Assembly (NCBI GenBank): GCA_964016985.1
Contig: OZ024823.1
Span: forward strand, 38,963,264 to 39,027,263
Reading direction: 5' to 3'
Length of the DNA: 64,000 nt
Source: Anodontia alba
Lineage: Eukaryota > Mollusca > Bivalvia > Lucinida > Lucinidae
Part shown: piece by piece, positions 20,776 through 31,598 of the stretch
How the letters are laid out: every line of letters starts with the position of its first letter
Numbering within the stretch: the stretch's first letter is position 1
Program-made: the position numbers and the translations under genes
Notes under the pieces: generated by a model
The model's database searches: none
The model's input: only the letters and a program-made list of their open reading frames with translations
What the model was told of the DNA's origin: nothing

Positions 20776-21090
20776 GGTTGGAGGTTTTATGGCCCAGTCA
20801 ATTCATTAGGGTCATGTTGAGCCAGTCAGTTTATCCAACCACACTTTTCCTGGCAGGCTTAGTTGTCTAAGTGGTTAATCAGTATTTGTGCACATTCTTT
20901 CGCCAGAAACTGACAAATGTTCTTCTTGAATCAGCGGAAGGGAGAGAATAACTGCAGAAAATATTTCATGATCAATCTCTAGGAAAGAATATTGCAAGAC
21001 CCAGCGGTGATCAAACTCGCAACCTCCTGATCACCAGTCTGGTCGTCAGTTGGACACGCATCTGACTGTGCCACCGAGTCGAGCAAGAAA
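20776..21090 (-). mobile_element. SINE family 1, tRNA-derived, copy
   Basis: Antisense copy. The head (right side) reads GCCACCGAGTCG..CGCAACCTCCTGATCACC; the body holds TTCTTGAATCAGCGGAAGGG and TTCTTTCGCCAGAAACTGAC; the tail is at the left. More diverged than the copy at 52324. Confidence 0.8.
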
Positions 21091-21347
21091 TGTAAGGAAC
21101 ATAAAACATCAATAATGCTGTTACATGTATTTTGTTTGACTTAAGCATTAGCCTGAACTGTCAGTGTTTGAGATAACCAGTCAACTGTATTCAGGGTAAA
21201 TACAGTATTTTATTCTTTCAGATAGTAATGAATAATATTCTGGCAAAAAATGTTACAAAAAACATTATACATCATCATTATGACAAGTATGGTTTAATTT
21301 TTGTCATAAATTAATGACCTCTTTAAAGTGATAATAATAGGAGGACT

Positions 21348-21558
21348 TTAACCCTTCTTTTGCTACACGACATGCCTTGTCTTAGCAAACAGTGTAGATC
21401 CAGATCAGTTGGCTTCTGAAGAAGCCAATTGATCTGGATCTGCACTGTTTGTCTTTAAATATGTGAATTTCTATCAAAAAACCAGATCAAGTAATCTGAT
21501 TGGCTGGAAATTAGAAGTGGGTGTGGCATCTCAATTTATTCATTATGACAAGGATTAA
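21348..21558. mobile_element. MITE family E, copy
   Basis: TTAA ends; tip TTGGCTTCTGAAGAAGCCAA; right end TATGACAAGGATTAA. Confidence 0.85.
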
Positions 21559-21577
21559 GGGGAACCGATACATTATC

Positions 21578-21738
21578 AAGGGAGGGGAAGTAATGCTATC
21601 AAAATTGTTTTGCCTCCCTTCTGAAAAGGGGTCTACTAAAGAAAGGAAAGAATTTTAGGTCCAAAGAGAGTAGACTTTTTCAGAAGGGACTTGGTGTGCA
21701 AACAGGAAGTCACAATAATTGTTACCTTTCAGGAGATA
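21578..21738. mobile_element. MITE family H, copy
   Basis: CTTCTGAAAAGGGGTCTACT and AGTAGACTTTTTCAGAAGGG arms with a degraded centre. Confidence 0.7.
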
Positions 21739-21745
21739 ACAAACT

Positions 21746-21988
21746 GGGCCCAGTTGTTCAAAACTAATGATGTGGTTAGTTAATATATCGTGAAAACTTT
21801 GATCATTAAATATGGCAGATACGATAATATTTTTGCTGAAAAAATGTGAGTAGCTTTTGCATTTACAAAAGCTACCCACATTTTTTCAGCAAAAATACCT
21901 ATGACTTGATATTGTACTTGCTAGAACAGTAAACATTTTGACCACTAATGAGTTTGTTCAGCTAACAATGCTTTGAACAACTGGGCCC
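21746..21988. mobile_element. MITE family G, copy
   Basis: Ends CCCAGTTGTTCAAAAC and CTTTGAACAACTGGG. The hairpin GAAAAAATGTGAGTAGCTTTT/AAAAGCTACCCACATTTTTTC is long. A family C copy missing its left end (21990-22160) abuts it. Confidence 0.8.
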
Positions 21989-22271
21989 TGATGATTTCTT
22001 TTCTAAATTTTTCTCAGAAAACAGGTTTTACCATTTCATACAAATTGTCCTACTGGAGACATTTTGCATGAAACGTCAAAACCTGTTTTCTGCAAAAAAA
22101 TAAGACAAATATTTCTAAATGTCTTCTGCTGAAAATTTTACCCAGCATGCTAAGCATTAAAGGAGTAAAACAATTTAGTTTTATGATGTAGAGATACAGA
22201 GTAGCAAGCAATGACTTCAAACTGGGTTGTCAAAGCTTTGGAATCCTTATTTTGTACAAAAAGCAAATAAA

Positions 22272-23287
22272 CACAAGCGGGCCAAGATGGCCCTATATTG
22301 CTCATCTGATTACCAGATAAATTAGCCTTTTGATTCAGGAGAAGAAGTGCAAAACAGATTTCCAAGATAGCAGCCATGGGGGCCATCTTGAATTTCTTGA
22401 ATTTCTGATTGGAACAATTTTAGAATTTTTTTTTATCTACAAGTCACCCTGATGCTTCCTACCAAGTTTGGAGTCAAGAAAGAAGAGAAAAATAGATTTT
22501 CAAGATGGTCACCATGCAGCAGCCATCTTGGGAGTTCTGATCAGAACAATGTTAGCTATTTTGATCTACTAGTCACCCCGATGCTTCCTATCAAGTTTCA
22601 AGACAATGTTCCTTTCATTTTAGGAGAAGAAGTGAAAAATAGATTTTCAAGATAGTGGCCATCTTGGATTTCCCATGGGAACAATCTTAGCTGTTTTTAT
22701 CAACAAGTCAACCTGATGCTTCCTAACAAGTTTCATGTCAATTGGCCGTTTCAGGAGAAGAAGCAAAAACTAGATTTTCAAGATGGTGGCCATTTTGGAT
22801 CAGAACAATTTTATCAATTTTTGATCTACAAGACACCCCAATGCTTCCTACCAAGTTTCAAGTCAACTGGCCTTTCAGTTCAGGAGAAGAAGCAAATAAC
22901 AGATTTTCAAGATGGCTGCCATGGATTTCTGATTGGAAAAATTTTAGCTATTTTTGATTTCCAAGTCACCCCAATGCTTCCTCCCAAGTATCAAGTCAAT
23001 TGGCCTTTCGGTTAAGGAGAAGAAGCGAAAAACAGATTTTCAAGTTGGCCATCTTGGACTTGGATAGGAACTATTTTAGCTATTTTTGATCTATAAGTCA
23101 CTGGGATGCCTCCTACCAAGTTTCAAGTCAACTGGCCTTTTAATTCAGGAGAAGAAGTAAAAAATAGATTTTTAAGATGGTTACCAAGGTGGCCATCTTG
23201 GATTTCAAATCAGAACGAGTTTAGCCATTTTTGTCACCCCGATGCTTCCTACCAAGTTTCAAGTAAATTGGCCTTTTGGTTCAGGAG

Positions 23288-23320
<33 letters not shown>

Positions 23321-23625
23321 GATTTGGGTTTTACAGCCCTTTCAAGAATATTTCACTTATATCGAGCCGATCGTTCATCGAAGGTTCAGGAGAAGAAGCA
23401 AAAAAATAGATTTTCAAGATGGCGGCCAGCTTGGATTTCTGATTTTAGCTATTTTTGATCTACAAGTCACCCCATTGCTTCCTACCAAGTTTCGATTCAA
23501 CTGGCACATGGATGTAGGAGTAGGCTTTTAAAGCAAATTGTTGACACAGCACGCAGGATGACGAACAGAGGACATTGACTGATCACAATAGCTCACCTTC
23601 AGCACTTTGTGCTCAGGTGAGCTAA
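22272..23625. mobile_element. Helentron-like element with 140-bp array
   Basis: From ACAAGCGGGCCAAGATGGCCC and TTGCTCATCTGATTACCAG to GTGCTCAGGTGAGCTAA. In between are about eight units of some 140 bp, each containing CACCCCGATGCTTCCTACCAAG, GGAGAAGAAG and AGATTTTCAAGATGG. The array is interrupted at 23290-23390 by a T run and a scrap of SINE tail. Apparent open frames of 60-140 codons here are array artefacts. Confidence 0.75.
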
Positions 23626-23791
23626 CAAGTAAACATTAATAACACAAAAATAACCCATTATATGGTACATGTATATCAATTCTTTAGTAAGATTAAGTAC
23701 CCCTTTTTATTTGGGTTTTACATGTGCCAAACAGAAAACAAATACAACTTCTTAACCTTTCAGCATATTATGTATGATATCAATTTCAGCC

Positions 23792-24008
23792 TTAATGCTT
23801 TGCATGCTGAGCAAAAATTTCAGCAGACGACATTCTGAAATATTTTTCTTATGTTTCCCAGAAAACAGGCTTTGGCATTTCATGCAAACTGGCTCCTAAG
23901 GAGCCAATTTGCATGGAATAGCAAAGCCTATTTTCTGGAAAATGTAATAAAAATGTTGATCATCAATTTGTCGTCTGCTGAATTAGCCCAGAGAGAGATG
24001 ATGGTTAA
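23792..24008. mobile_element. MITE family C, copy
   Basis: TTAATGCTTTGCATGCTGAGC and GATGGTTAA ends; centre GGCTCCTAAGGAGCC, a tip variant of the usual GTCTCC. Confidence 0.85.
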
Positions 24009-24220
24009 TGGACATGAGAAGGCCACCGACCAGGGAGAGAAGCCTTTGAGACTGGGGTTGAATTTCATCAACAAGAACACATTAAGAGAAAACATAATGG
24101 AAAAAACTTGTCATTATTTTGTAGGACCTCTTTAGTGTTGGAATTTATACCAAGCAGCAGGATACCATCACTGAAACACGATGGCCACATGGGTCCAGAG
24201 ACACTTTCGTCAGTGAAAAG

Positions 24221-24338
24221 TACATCACAACCTCTTTTTAACACTAACTGCTGGGATCCAAAGAAAAACTCTGATAGCTTAACAATTCTGTTGTGTCCAA
24301 ACAAAACTGTACAGATTATACAGAAAAAACCGACCTGA
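24221..24338. mobile_element. half copy of MITE family Q
   Basis: TACATCACAACCTCTTTTTAACAC and GTGTCCAAACAAAACTGTACAGATTATAC parallel the left half of the element at 60334. Confidence 0.6.
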
Positions 24339-24547
24339 GCAAACACTGCAGACACAAACCAAACTGCTCTTAAAAGGAATAGTTTGTACTGCCTTTACAC
24401 TATTTGCCATTCTGTCAACAATTTTAAATTGACACCTCAACAGGTAGTCTGACTGACTAAATGTTCAAATGTCAGGATAAATGAATATTTTGGGTAAAAT
24501 TATTCTCAATTATGCCCAGGCTGATACAAGCTTTCACCATTTAAATA

Positions 24548-24815
24548 ACCAGTAACACTGGGTAGAAATTTTATCAGTTGAAATTTTTTAATATTTTTTT
24601 TTTTAATTTTCCCATGAAAAAAGGTTATGATATTTCATGCAAATTGTCATGAAATATCAAACCCTATTTTCTGATAAAAAAATGAGAAAATATCACCAAA
24701 CCAGAGATAATTTGCATGAAATGTCAAACCCTTTTTTCTGGTAAATTATATATATATAAAAAAAAAAAAGAAAATCACCAAATTTTCACTACAGAAATTG
24801 TCCAGAGAGGGTAAA
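24548..24815. mobile_element. MITE family C, with extra arm copy
   Basis: Weak ends, but ATTTCATGCAAATTGTCATGAAATATC and a second AATTTGCATGAAATGTCAAACCC show the family hairpin with one arm duplicated. A TA microsatellite lies inside. Confidence 0.6.
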
Positions 24816-25189
24816 AAAAGTCAGTCTCCCTTTTTGACTGGTACAGCTCATTTATCACAAGGCACTAGCCGGGGTTATTGACCTGTGTATAATGGGATCA
24901 TACAGTGAGGAACAATTCTATATCATACCAAGGCAAAAAATGCTAAAAACCACTTAGCCATTTGATTCCTGGGTTATTCAGAAGGCAAACTCAGCAAATG
25001 GAAGAAAAGTGAAATATGGCTGAGAATTGTACTTTTACAACATTATTGGCATGCCAATCTAAAATGTCCTGTTAAGGGGTATGCTGATCTGTTCACTGTT
25101 GAGGGGTATGTGGATCTGTTCTTCATTTTCATCAGAAGGGTTCCATAGCACAGTCAGTAGGGTGTCTGAATGCAGATCCAGAGATCACA
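24816..25189. other. intronic; possible worn tRNA-like piece
   Basis: Around 25140-25196, TAGCACAGTCAGTAGGGTG and a B box-like GAGATCACATTC are spaced as in a tRNA-derived SINE head, but too degraded to assign. The rest is blank. Confidence 0.3.
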
Positions 25190-25375
25190 TTCAAGATAAG
25201 GTGCTTTTTTTCAGACAAAAAAGTACTGATATTTCTCTTATTTCTCCATAAAAACACATGTTGTGGGTACTTATTAGAAGTGCTTTGGTGAGGTACTTCG
25301 AATGAGTATGCACAACATATGTTTTCATGGAGAAATAAGAAAAAATTTAAACATGATCTGGATAACTAAGATTTT
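25190..25375. mobile_element. MITE family A, copy
   Basis: ATAAGGTGCTTTTTTTC outer part; hairpin ATGTTGTGGGTACTTATTAG..CGAATGAGTATGCACAACAT. Confidence 0.75.
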
Positions 25376-25437
25376 CCGCCAGCAGATTTTGCTGTATTAA
25401 AGTTTTTAACTCATTTTGTGAGTGCTGATCTAACCCT

Positions 25438-25647
25438 TTAACACTTAGCATGCTGGGTAAAAACTTCAGCAGGCAACATTTTGAAATATTTTTCTTTTTT
25501 CCCCAGACAATAGGAACTGACATTTCATGCAAATTGTCTCCATTGGAGACAATTTGCATGAAATGTCAAAGCCTATTTTCTGGTAAAAGTAAGAAAAATA
25601 TACCATTTGTCTTCTGCTGAATTTACTCATAGAGTGGTAAATGTTAA
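25438..25647. mobile_element. MITE family C, copy
   Basis: TTAACACTTAGCATGCTGGG and GTGGTAAATGTTAA ends; clean GTCTCCATTGGAGAC centre. Confidence 0.88.
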
Positions 25648-25684
25648 AGTGCATACAGATAGATCTGGGTCTTTGCTGTTTGCA

Positions 25685-25935
25685 TAATATGGGCCACACC
25701 ATGCGAAAATGTGTCTTCGGGCATATGTCGACAGCACAGGCCCAGATCAACCTGCGCATTTGCGCAGTCTGATCAGGGCCTTCACTGTCAGCTAACAGAA
25801 TCAATGGGTACTACAGAATGTATGAATTGACAGCAAAGGCACGAATGATACTCTGTGCATGCCCAGGATGATCTTAATTTGCACATTTTGCTTCTGTTCA
25901 AAGGTGCTTTTTCACTTGACGCAGCCCATAAATAT
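25685..25935. mobile_element. MITE family L, fullest copy
   Basis: GGGCCACACCATGCG at the left and CGCAGCCC at the right. The core AGATCAACCTGCGCATTTGCGCAG..CTGATCAGGGCC is followed by GCTAACAGAATCAATGGGTA. Confidence 0.75.
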
Positions 25936-26283
25936 ATATTTCAGGATGACATGGAAAACGTATAAGATCTGGATGGCTAGACACCAATGCATATAGTGAT
26001 TAAATTATGCATTTAACAATTTAATCTTATTCTGATGCATCACATTCACTGAATGAAAATAATTGACTGTCATTCAGATACTAAATTCCTCCATTAAATC
26101 AGCCGGTTCATAAAAAAATCTTCTGTAATTCTGACGCTAAGTGAAGCCCCACACAGGACTGCAAATCTGCAGTCTGATTGGTGTCTGCCTGCAAACTTGA
26201 TGAGTAGACGTCACAGAATTTATCTGACAAATGGTGAAACCTTTAGAATCAATCTGACTGACATTGTAGGCTGGACAGTGTCT
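25936..26283. other. intronic, mostly blank
   Basis: Only ACTGCAAATCTGCAGTCTGATTGG at 26158, a scrap of an L-type hairpin, is recognised. Confidence 0.4.
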
Positions 26284-26393
26284 TAACTCTTAAAGTGCCA
26301 GGCAAAATTTGTAGCAGAGGATGTTCTAAAAAAAAAAATAAAAAAAATAAAAAAAATTGTCGTCTGCTGCAGCTGTGATTGGAGCTTTAATTT

Positions 26394-26567
26394 TTAATGC
26401 CTAGCATGCTAGATAAAAATATCAGACAGATTTTGAATTTTTTTTTATTTCTTCTAGACGAAATAGTTTGACATTCTATGAAATGTCAAACTATATTTTC
26501 TGGAAAAATAAGAAAAAAAGACTGATTTGTTGTCTGCCAAATTTTCCCTGAGTGCACTAAAGGTTAA
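26394..26567. mobile_element. MITE family C, copy
   Basis: TTAATGCCTAGCATGCTAG to CACTAAAGGTTAA; the centre shortened to GACATTCTATGAAATGTC. A partial F/C-like piece with an AAATAAAA run lies just before (26284-26393). Confidence 0.75.
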
Positions 26568-26609
26568 GGTCTGGTAGGGATCAAATATGGATGAACCGGT
26601 TATGAGATG

Positions 26610-26835
26610 CACAACATGGAAAAACAGCTCTTATGCCATATGTGAGCAAAGAAGGCCCAGATCAGACTGCACATTTGTGCAGTTTGATCAGGGCCTTCAT
26701 TGCCTACTTAAGAATCAATGGTTACTGTACAATATTTCAACAGAGAAGGCCCCTATAAGACTGCACAGATGTGCAGCTGATCAGACTGCACTACTGAGCA
26801 GATTAACTGTTCACATTTAGCATAAGGGCCGTTCA
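26610..26835. mobile_element. MITE family L, copy
   Basis: AAGAAGGCCCAGATCAGACTGCACATTTGTGCAG hairpin region followed by TTAAGAATCAATGGTTACTG; a further partial hairpin (TGCACAGATGTGCA) at the right. Confidence 0.6.
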
Positions 26836-26999
26836 TGAATGCTGTGTGTGATATCCATGACAGACCTGCAATAAGTTGATAAATCCATTAGTAGAAAAAA
26901 ATAAAAACTTCCAACAGAATGCTCCAGATACTGTAACCAATCGTTACTCTAGATAAGCAGGTAAATATTTTCAAGGATCGAGGCAATTCCAATAAGCAT

Positions 27000-27422
27000 A
27001 CCGTATTAACTATAAGTATTCGGACACCTGAACTACTTACCATACTCGTTCTAAAATTAGAAAAAGTACAATATACAGTAAAACCTGTGTAAGAGAGCCA
27101 CCTTTGAGACTGACTTTAAATAGTGGTAGATGTGGAAAAAGTTGTCTGTCTTATAAAGGTACATGTCATGTAATTTTGCTAGCAAAATTACATGACATGT
27201 ACCTTTATAAGACAACCACCTTTCCACATCAACCACTAACGTCAGTTTCAAAGGTGGCTGTCTTACACAGGTTTTACTGTACTACCCACTGTTGTGTCTG
27301 AAAATTACTGGATGAGTGGCAAACAGTATTGACCCTGATAAGCCGCATTCTGTGGCATCTCATCTGGGTCTACACTGTTTGTTCAGGCCTGTCTGTCCGA
27401 ATACATACTGTAAAAATATGGT
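27000..27422. mobile_element. MITE family D carrying an R element
   Basis: ACCGTATTAACTATAAGTATTCGG at the left and TCTGTCCGAATACATACTGTA at the right. It is cut between AGTACAATA and TACTACCCACTG by the R element; other D copies read straight through this point. Confidence 0.8.
27076..27279. mobile_element. MITE family R, almost fully palindromic, TA target
   Basis: 204 bp with ends CAGTAAAACCTGTGTAAGAG and the inverse, TA on both sides (27074-27075, 27280-27281). The two halves mirror each other around CTAGCAAAATTAC at 27177-27190, so the whole element is one hairpin. Confidence 0.88.
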
Positions 27423-27784
27423 ACTCCAGATAAAAGTGGTATTCGGATCATTTTTTTCTTATATCATAGTGAGGCACTTCTAACGAGTACCCAAAACATG
27501 AGTTTCGTGAGATGTGTTCTACAAAGAAACATTAAGTCTCTACACAGTCTATGGTTTCCATAGTTAAATCCATGGAACTCTCAAAAATAGTCTTGACTGG
27601 CCATACCTGGAAGACTTCCAACCATTTTTACAAGTGGGTCAACTTTGGTGACTTCTTATGTTACTGGACACCAATCCCCATCTGAAAGGTGTCTACTCTA
27701 AAAGGAAATATTTTGCTCCCAGAGTACAGTAAATGTCCTAAAATTTTGTACACAAAAGTGCCTGATTTTTTTTTTTTTTTTTTT

Positions 27785-28050
27785 AATTTCGGTTTAATGA
27801 CATGTCAACCCTTGTGGGTCATTTTGTGTCATCTCCCAGATAAAGGGAGTAAAGAGATAGAGAAGAGAAAGTAGAGGATGAAAGAGAGGGACAGCGAAGA
27901 AAGAGGAACAGAAATGACAGTGAAGAATCAGAAGAAATAAAAATGTTCCCCCTGTACCCTTACCTGCTACAAGGATAGCAGGCCTTGCCCAACTGTAAAG
28001 CCAATCTCAGTTGGATGCCCTGGTGACATAAGATACAGGACACCTTCGCC
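27785..28050. mobile_element. SINE family 2 tail and linked purine-rich sequence
   Basis: GTGGGTCATTTTGTGTCATC is shared with 53830. It is followed by about 100 bases of GA-rich sequence and a CAGGCCTTGCCC region also seen near 54460. Confidence 0.5.
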
Positions 28051-28089
28051 ACATCCAACCACCCCAACAAAAGTGACTGATAAAATGAC

Positions 28090-28240
28090 ATATGCAAACA
28101 GTGCAGGGTCTACACTGTTTGCCATTCCACTAAGTATTTTAAGAAACAACTGCATAAAAAGCAAAAATTAGGCCAAAAAAGTATGGAATAAAGTGTTAGA
28201 AATTTTAGGACATTTATGGTATGTTTCTGGACCCCAATCC
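28090..28240. mobile_element. family D variant, core only
   Basis: TATGCAAACAGTGCAGGGTCTACACTGTTTGCC: the hairpin is collapsed to the outer stem. The rest matches the copy at 63580. Confidence 0.6.
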
Positions 28241-28385
28241 CCTTCTGAAAAGGGTCTAATCTAAAAAGAAACAGAGGGAGCAAATTATTCCCGTTAGTGT
28301 ATACCTCTTTTCAGAAGGGAGGCAAAACTATTTTGACAGAGTTGCCTCCCCTGAAAATGTATGAATTCCCCTTAATTATAACATA
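28215..28385. mobile_element. MITE family H, copy
   Basis: CCCCTTCTGAAAAGGGTCTA and CCTCTTTTCAGAAGGGAGGC arms, then GAGTTGCCTCCCCT. The left edge overlaps the previous element by uncertain bases. Confidence 0.7.
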
Positions 28386-28451
28386 TTGTTTTAATCCTTT
28401 CATCCTTGAGTTTCAGAAATGGACTCTTCCATCACTGAATTTGGACACGTC

Positions 28452-28490
28452 AGTAGTATAGGGCGGCACATAGTGCCGCCCAATACTACT
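28452..28490. mobile_element. 39-bp palindromic element with 6-bp target duplication
   Basis: Arms of 18 bp (AGTAGTATAGGGCGGCAC, one mismatch) around ATA. CACGTC stands at 28446-28451 and 28491-28496. Longest of the three micro-elements; see 14523. Confidence 0.8.
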
Positions 28491-28818
28491 CACGTCCATT
28501 GCTGCAAAAAGGGATATCAGTCAAAAATCATATGGCAAACAGTGCAGATCCTGATGAGATGGCTCATTACTGGATGCATAAATATTTGTTTGGTCTACCT
28601 AGCTGAAAAGGTTAACTTATTTTTCTGGGTATACATTTATGCAGACAAAATACATATTACTATCACAATTATATTAAAAAACGATGATTTTATGAAAAAG
28701 GAGACTTTATGGTGTAAGATCAGACAAAAGACTGAAGCTATCTTGTCAAGTGACAAAATAAAGACATCAACTAAGCTATCAAATATACCATATTTACCAT
28801 TAACAGTACAACACCTTA

Positions 28819-29013
28819 ATTCTTAACCCTGCTGATCACACCTGCAGCATACCATACTCTAATTTTTTTTTATTTTTCAGAGAAAATAAATTTGGCATTT
28901 CATGTGAATCTTCTGCCAAGCAGATGATTCACATGAGATGTAAAGCTGTATTTTCTCTAAAAATTAAAAAAGAATAAACAAAATTAGCATGTTGTCTGCA
29001 GCAAATAAGGGCT
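28819..29013. mobile_element. MITE family C relative, copy
   Basis: TTAACCCTGCTGATCACACC to GGGCTAA; centre ATCTTCTGCCAAGCAGATGAT, a different tip from the GTCTCC type. The same tip occurs at 55932. Confidence 0.65.
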
Positions 29014-29202
29014 AACTATGTACTCATCCTAAATCCTAAAACTGGAAAAAATTCCATCTGACTATTTGGTGATGTTTCTGAAAAGTAGTGATGGAATGGC
29101 ACACAGTGCAGAACCTGATCAAACTGCTTTCATAGCAGCAGTTGAGATCTTGGTCTACACTGTTTGCTCAGATATGCCTATCCAAATATTTAGGGCACAT
29201 AA

Positions 29203-29388
29203 CTCTAGATGAGGTTGCTATCCAGAGAAATAATTTCCTTATTTCTCCATGAAAACCTATATTGCGGGTACACATTAGAATTGTCTCACATTCTGCTGAG
29301 TACCTACAATATACATTTTTGTGGAGAAAAATGAAAGACTATCAATACTTTGTGGTTAGATACAGCATCTTATAATTTAGAGTTATGA
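29203..29388. mobile_element. MITE family A, worn copy
   Basis: TTCCTTATTTCTCCATGAAAA and GTACACATTAGAATTGTCTC; the hairpin is broken on the right. Confidence 0.65.
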
Positions 29389-29432
29389 GGTAATGATGAT
29401 TCAGAGTTTAAATCTGTTTCAACATTACTTAA

Positions 29433-29645
29433 TTAACCCTTCTCTTGCTGAACTCGACATGCTCTGTCTTAGCAAACAGTGTAGATCCAGATCAGTTGGC
29501 TTCTGAAGAAGCCAACTGATTTGGATCTGCACTGTTTGTCATTAAATATGTGAATTTTTAACAAAAACCCAGATAAAGTAATCTGATTGGCTGGAAATTA
29601 AAAGTGGGCATGGCATCTTAATTTATTCAGCATGACAAGGGTTAA
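29433..29645. mobile_element. MITE family E, copy
   Basis: TTAA-bounded; tip TTGGCTTCTGAAGAAGCCAA; ends CCCTTCTCTTGCTGAA and TTCAGCATGACAAGGG. Confidence 0.88.
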
Positions 29646-29919
29646 GTCATTTGAGACAATGAAGAAGTGATAATGAAATGAAATAAAATACTGACCTAAA
29701 TCAGCCTGCATCTCTGTGCAGTCTGTCTAGGATTCTTACTGTTCTGTTCAGTGATCTTCAAGAACCCGTATATAGGCAGTGAAGATCCTGATATAACTGC
29801 TCATGGATATGCTGGTTTGGATCCTCTCTGTTCATTTAAGGAAAATGTTCTTTCACTCAACCGCCATCTCAGTCAAATAGGCAAGAGGCTTTATTTTCAC
29901 TCAACCTGCATTTCAAATA

Positions 29920-30245
29920 CAGTTGACTCTCATATCTTGAACTCGCCAATCTCGAATAACCGCTTATCTCGAAGTGAAAATTTTGTCCCTGCCTGAACAT
30001 GAAAATCTAACAAGTAAAAAATATTGTGGAAAAGAGGAGAAATTGCTCCTAAGGAGCAATTTCTCCTCTTTTCCACAATATTTTCGATATATCTCTAATG
30101 TCAAGAGTCCAATTACATATAAATTTGTTAAATGTGGTAGTTAGAATTATTTTTTCCTCAATTCTGCAAATCTGATATGTGAGGTATGGATATCTCGAAG
30201 TATTTCAGAGAGTCCCTTGGAATTCGAGATAATGAGAGTCAACTG
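29920..30245. mobile_element. pogo/Tigger-like MITE family U in minisatellite, TA target
   Basis: 326 bp with ends CAGTTGACTCTCATATC and GATAATGAGAGTCAACTG, TA on both sides; the flanks join to a normal unit (TTTCAAATA/GATAAGAGG). The CAGTTGACTCTC terminus resembles pogo/Tigger ends (from memory). A hairpin centred at AAATTGCTCCTAAGGAGCAATTT lies off-centre. Confidence 0.85.
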
Positions 30246-31575
30246 TAGATAAGAGGCTTTTTTTTTCACCCAGCCTGCATCTCAAGTAGGTAAGATGCCT
30301 TTTTCACTCAATCTGCATCTCAAATTGATTAGAGGCTTTTTTTTTTCAACCTGTATTTCAAATAGGTAAGAGTTTTTTTTCACCCAACCTGCATCTCAAA
30401 TAGGTTAGAGACTTTTTTTTTTCACTCAACCTGCATCTCAAACAGGTTAGAGGCTAATTTGTTTTTTCACACAATCTGCATCTCAAATGAGTAAGAGGCT
30501 TTTTTCACCCAATAGGGAAATAGGTAAGATGTTTTTTTTCACCCAACCCAACTATCTCAAATAGGTAAGAGGCTTTTTTCACTCAACATGCATCTCAAAT
30601 AGGTAAGATGCTTTTTTTTACCCAACCCGACTATCTCAAATAGGTAAGGTGCTTTTTTCACTCAACCTGCATCTCACACAGGTAAGAGGCTTTTTTCCAC
30701 TCAATCTGCATCTCACATAGATAAGAGGCTTTTTTCCACTCAATCTGCATCTCACATAGGTAAGAGGCTTTTTTCCACTCAATCTGCATCTCACATAGGT
30801 AAGAGGCTTTTTTTCACTCAATCTGCATCTCACATAGGTAAGAGGCTTTTTTTCACTCAATCTGCATCTCACATAGGTAAGAGGCTTTTTTTCACTCAAT
30901 CTGCAGCTCCAGTAGGTAAGAGGCTTTCATTCAACCTGCATCTCACATAGGTAAGAGGCTTTTTTTCCACTCAATCTTTATCTCAAATAGGTAAGAGGCT
31001 CTTTTCATTCAACCTGCATCTCACATAGGTAAGAGGCTTTTTTCCACTCAATCTGCATCTCACATAGGTAAGAGGCTTTTTTTCACTCAATCTGCATCTC
31101 ACATAGGTAAGAGGCTTTTTTCCACTCAATCTGCATCTCACATAGGTAAGAGGCTTTTTCCACTCAATCTGTATCTCAAATAGGTAAGAGGGTCTTTTCA
31201 TTCAACCTGCATCTCACATAGGTAAGAGGCTTTTTTCCACTCAATCTGCATCTCACATAGGTAAGAGGCTTTTTTCCACTCAATCTGCATCTCAAATAGG
31301 GAAGAGGCTCTTTTCATTCAACCTGCATCTCAAATAGGTAAAAGGCTTTTTTCCCTCTACCTGCACCTCCAATAGGCAAGATGTTTTTTTTTTTTTTTTT
31401 TCATTCAACCTGTATCTCAAACAGGTGAGATTTTTTTTTTTCACTCAAGCTGCATCTCAAACAGGTAATATGTTTTGTTTTTCTTCACTCAGTCTGCCAT
31501 CTCAAACAAGTAAGTTGCTATTTTTCACTGAACCTGCATCTCAAATAGATAAGATGCTTTTTTTCACTAAACCTG

Positions 31576-31598
31576 AGTAGTATACACCCTATACTACT
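31576..31598. mobile_element. 23-bp palindromic element with 6-bp duplication, in minisatellite
   Basis: Arms AGTAGTATA and TATACTACT around CACCC. AACCTG lies at 31570-31575 and 31599-31604, where ordinary units have a single AACCTG, so the uninserted site is visible in its neighbours. Confidence 0.82.

Noticed and set aside
22452..23531. Overlapping open frames of 67-141 codons on the plus strand
   Set aside because: They follow the 140-bp array units and repeat the same peptide with frame changes; no start context or domain.
27967..28050. Possible small exon (TTTACAG..CAGGTAAGG on the minus strand)
   Set aside because: The enclosed frames contain a stop and the sequence recurs near 54460, so it belongs to a repeat.
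28419..28826. 135-codon open frame
   Set aside because: It starts across a micro-element insertion and continues through MITE sequence; no recognisable protein.
30636..31201. Open frames encoding KKPLTYVRCRLS repeats
   Set aside because: The 39-bp minisatellite unit is divisible by three, so any stop-free frame stays open; no gene signals.
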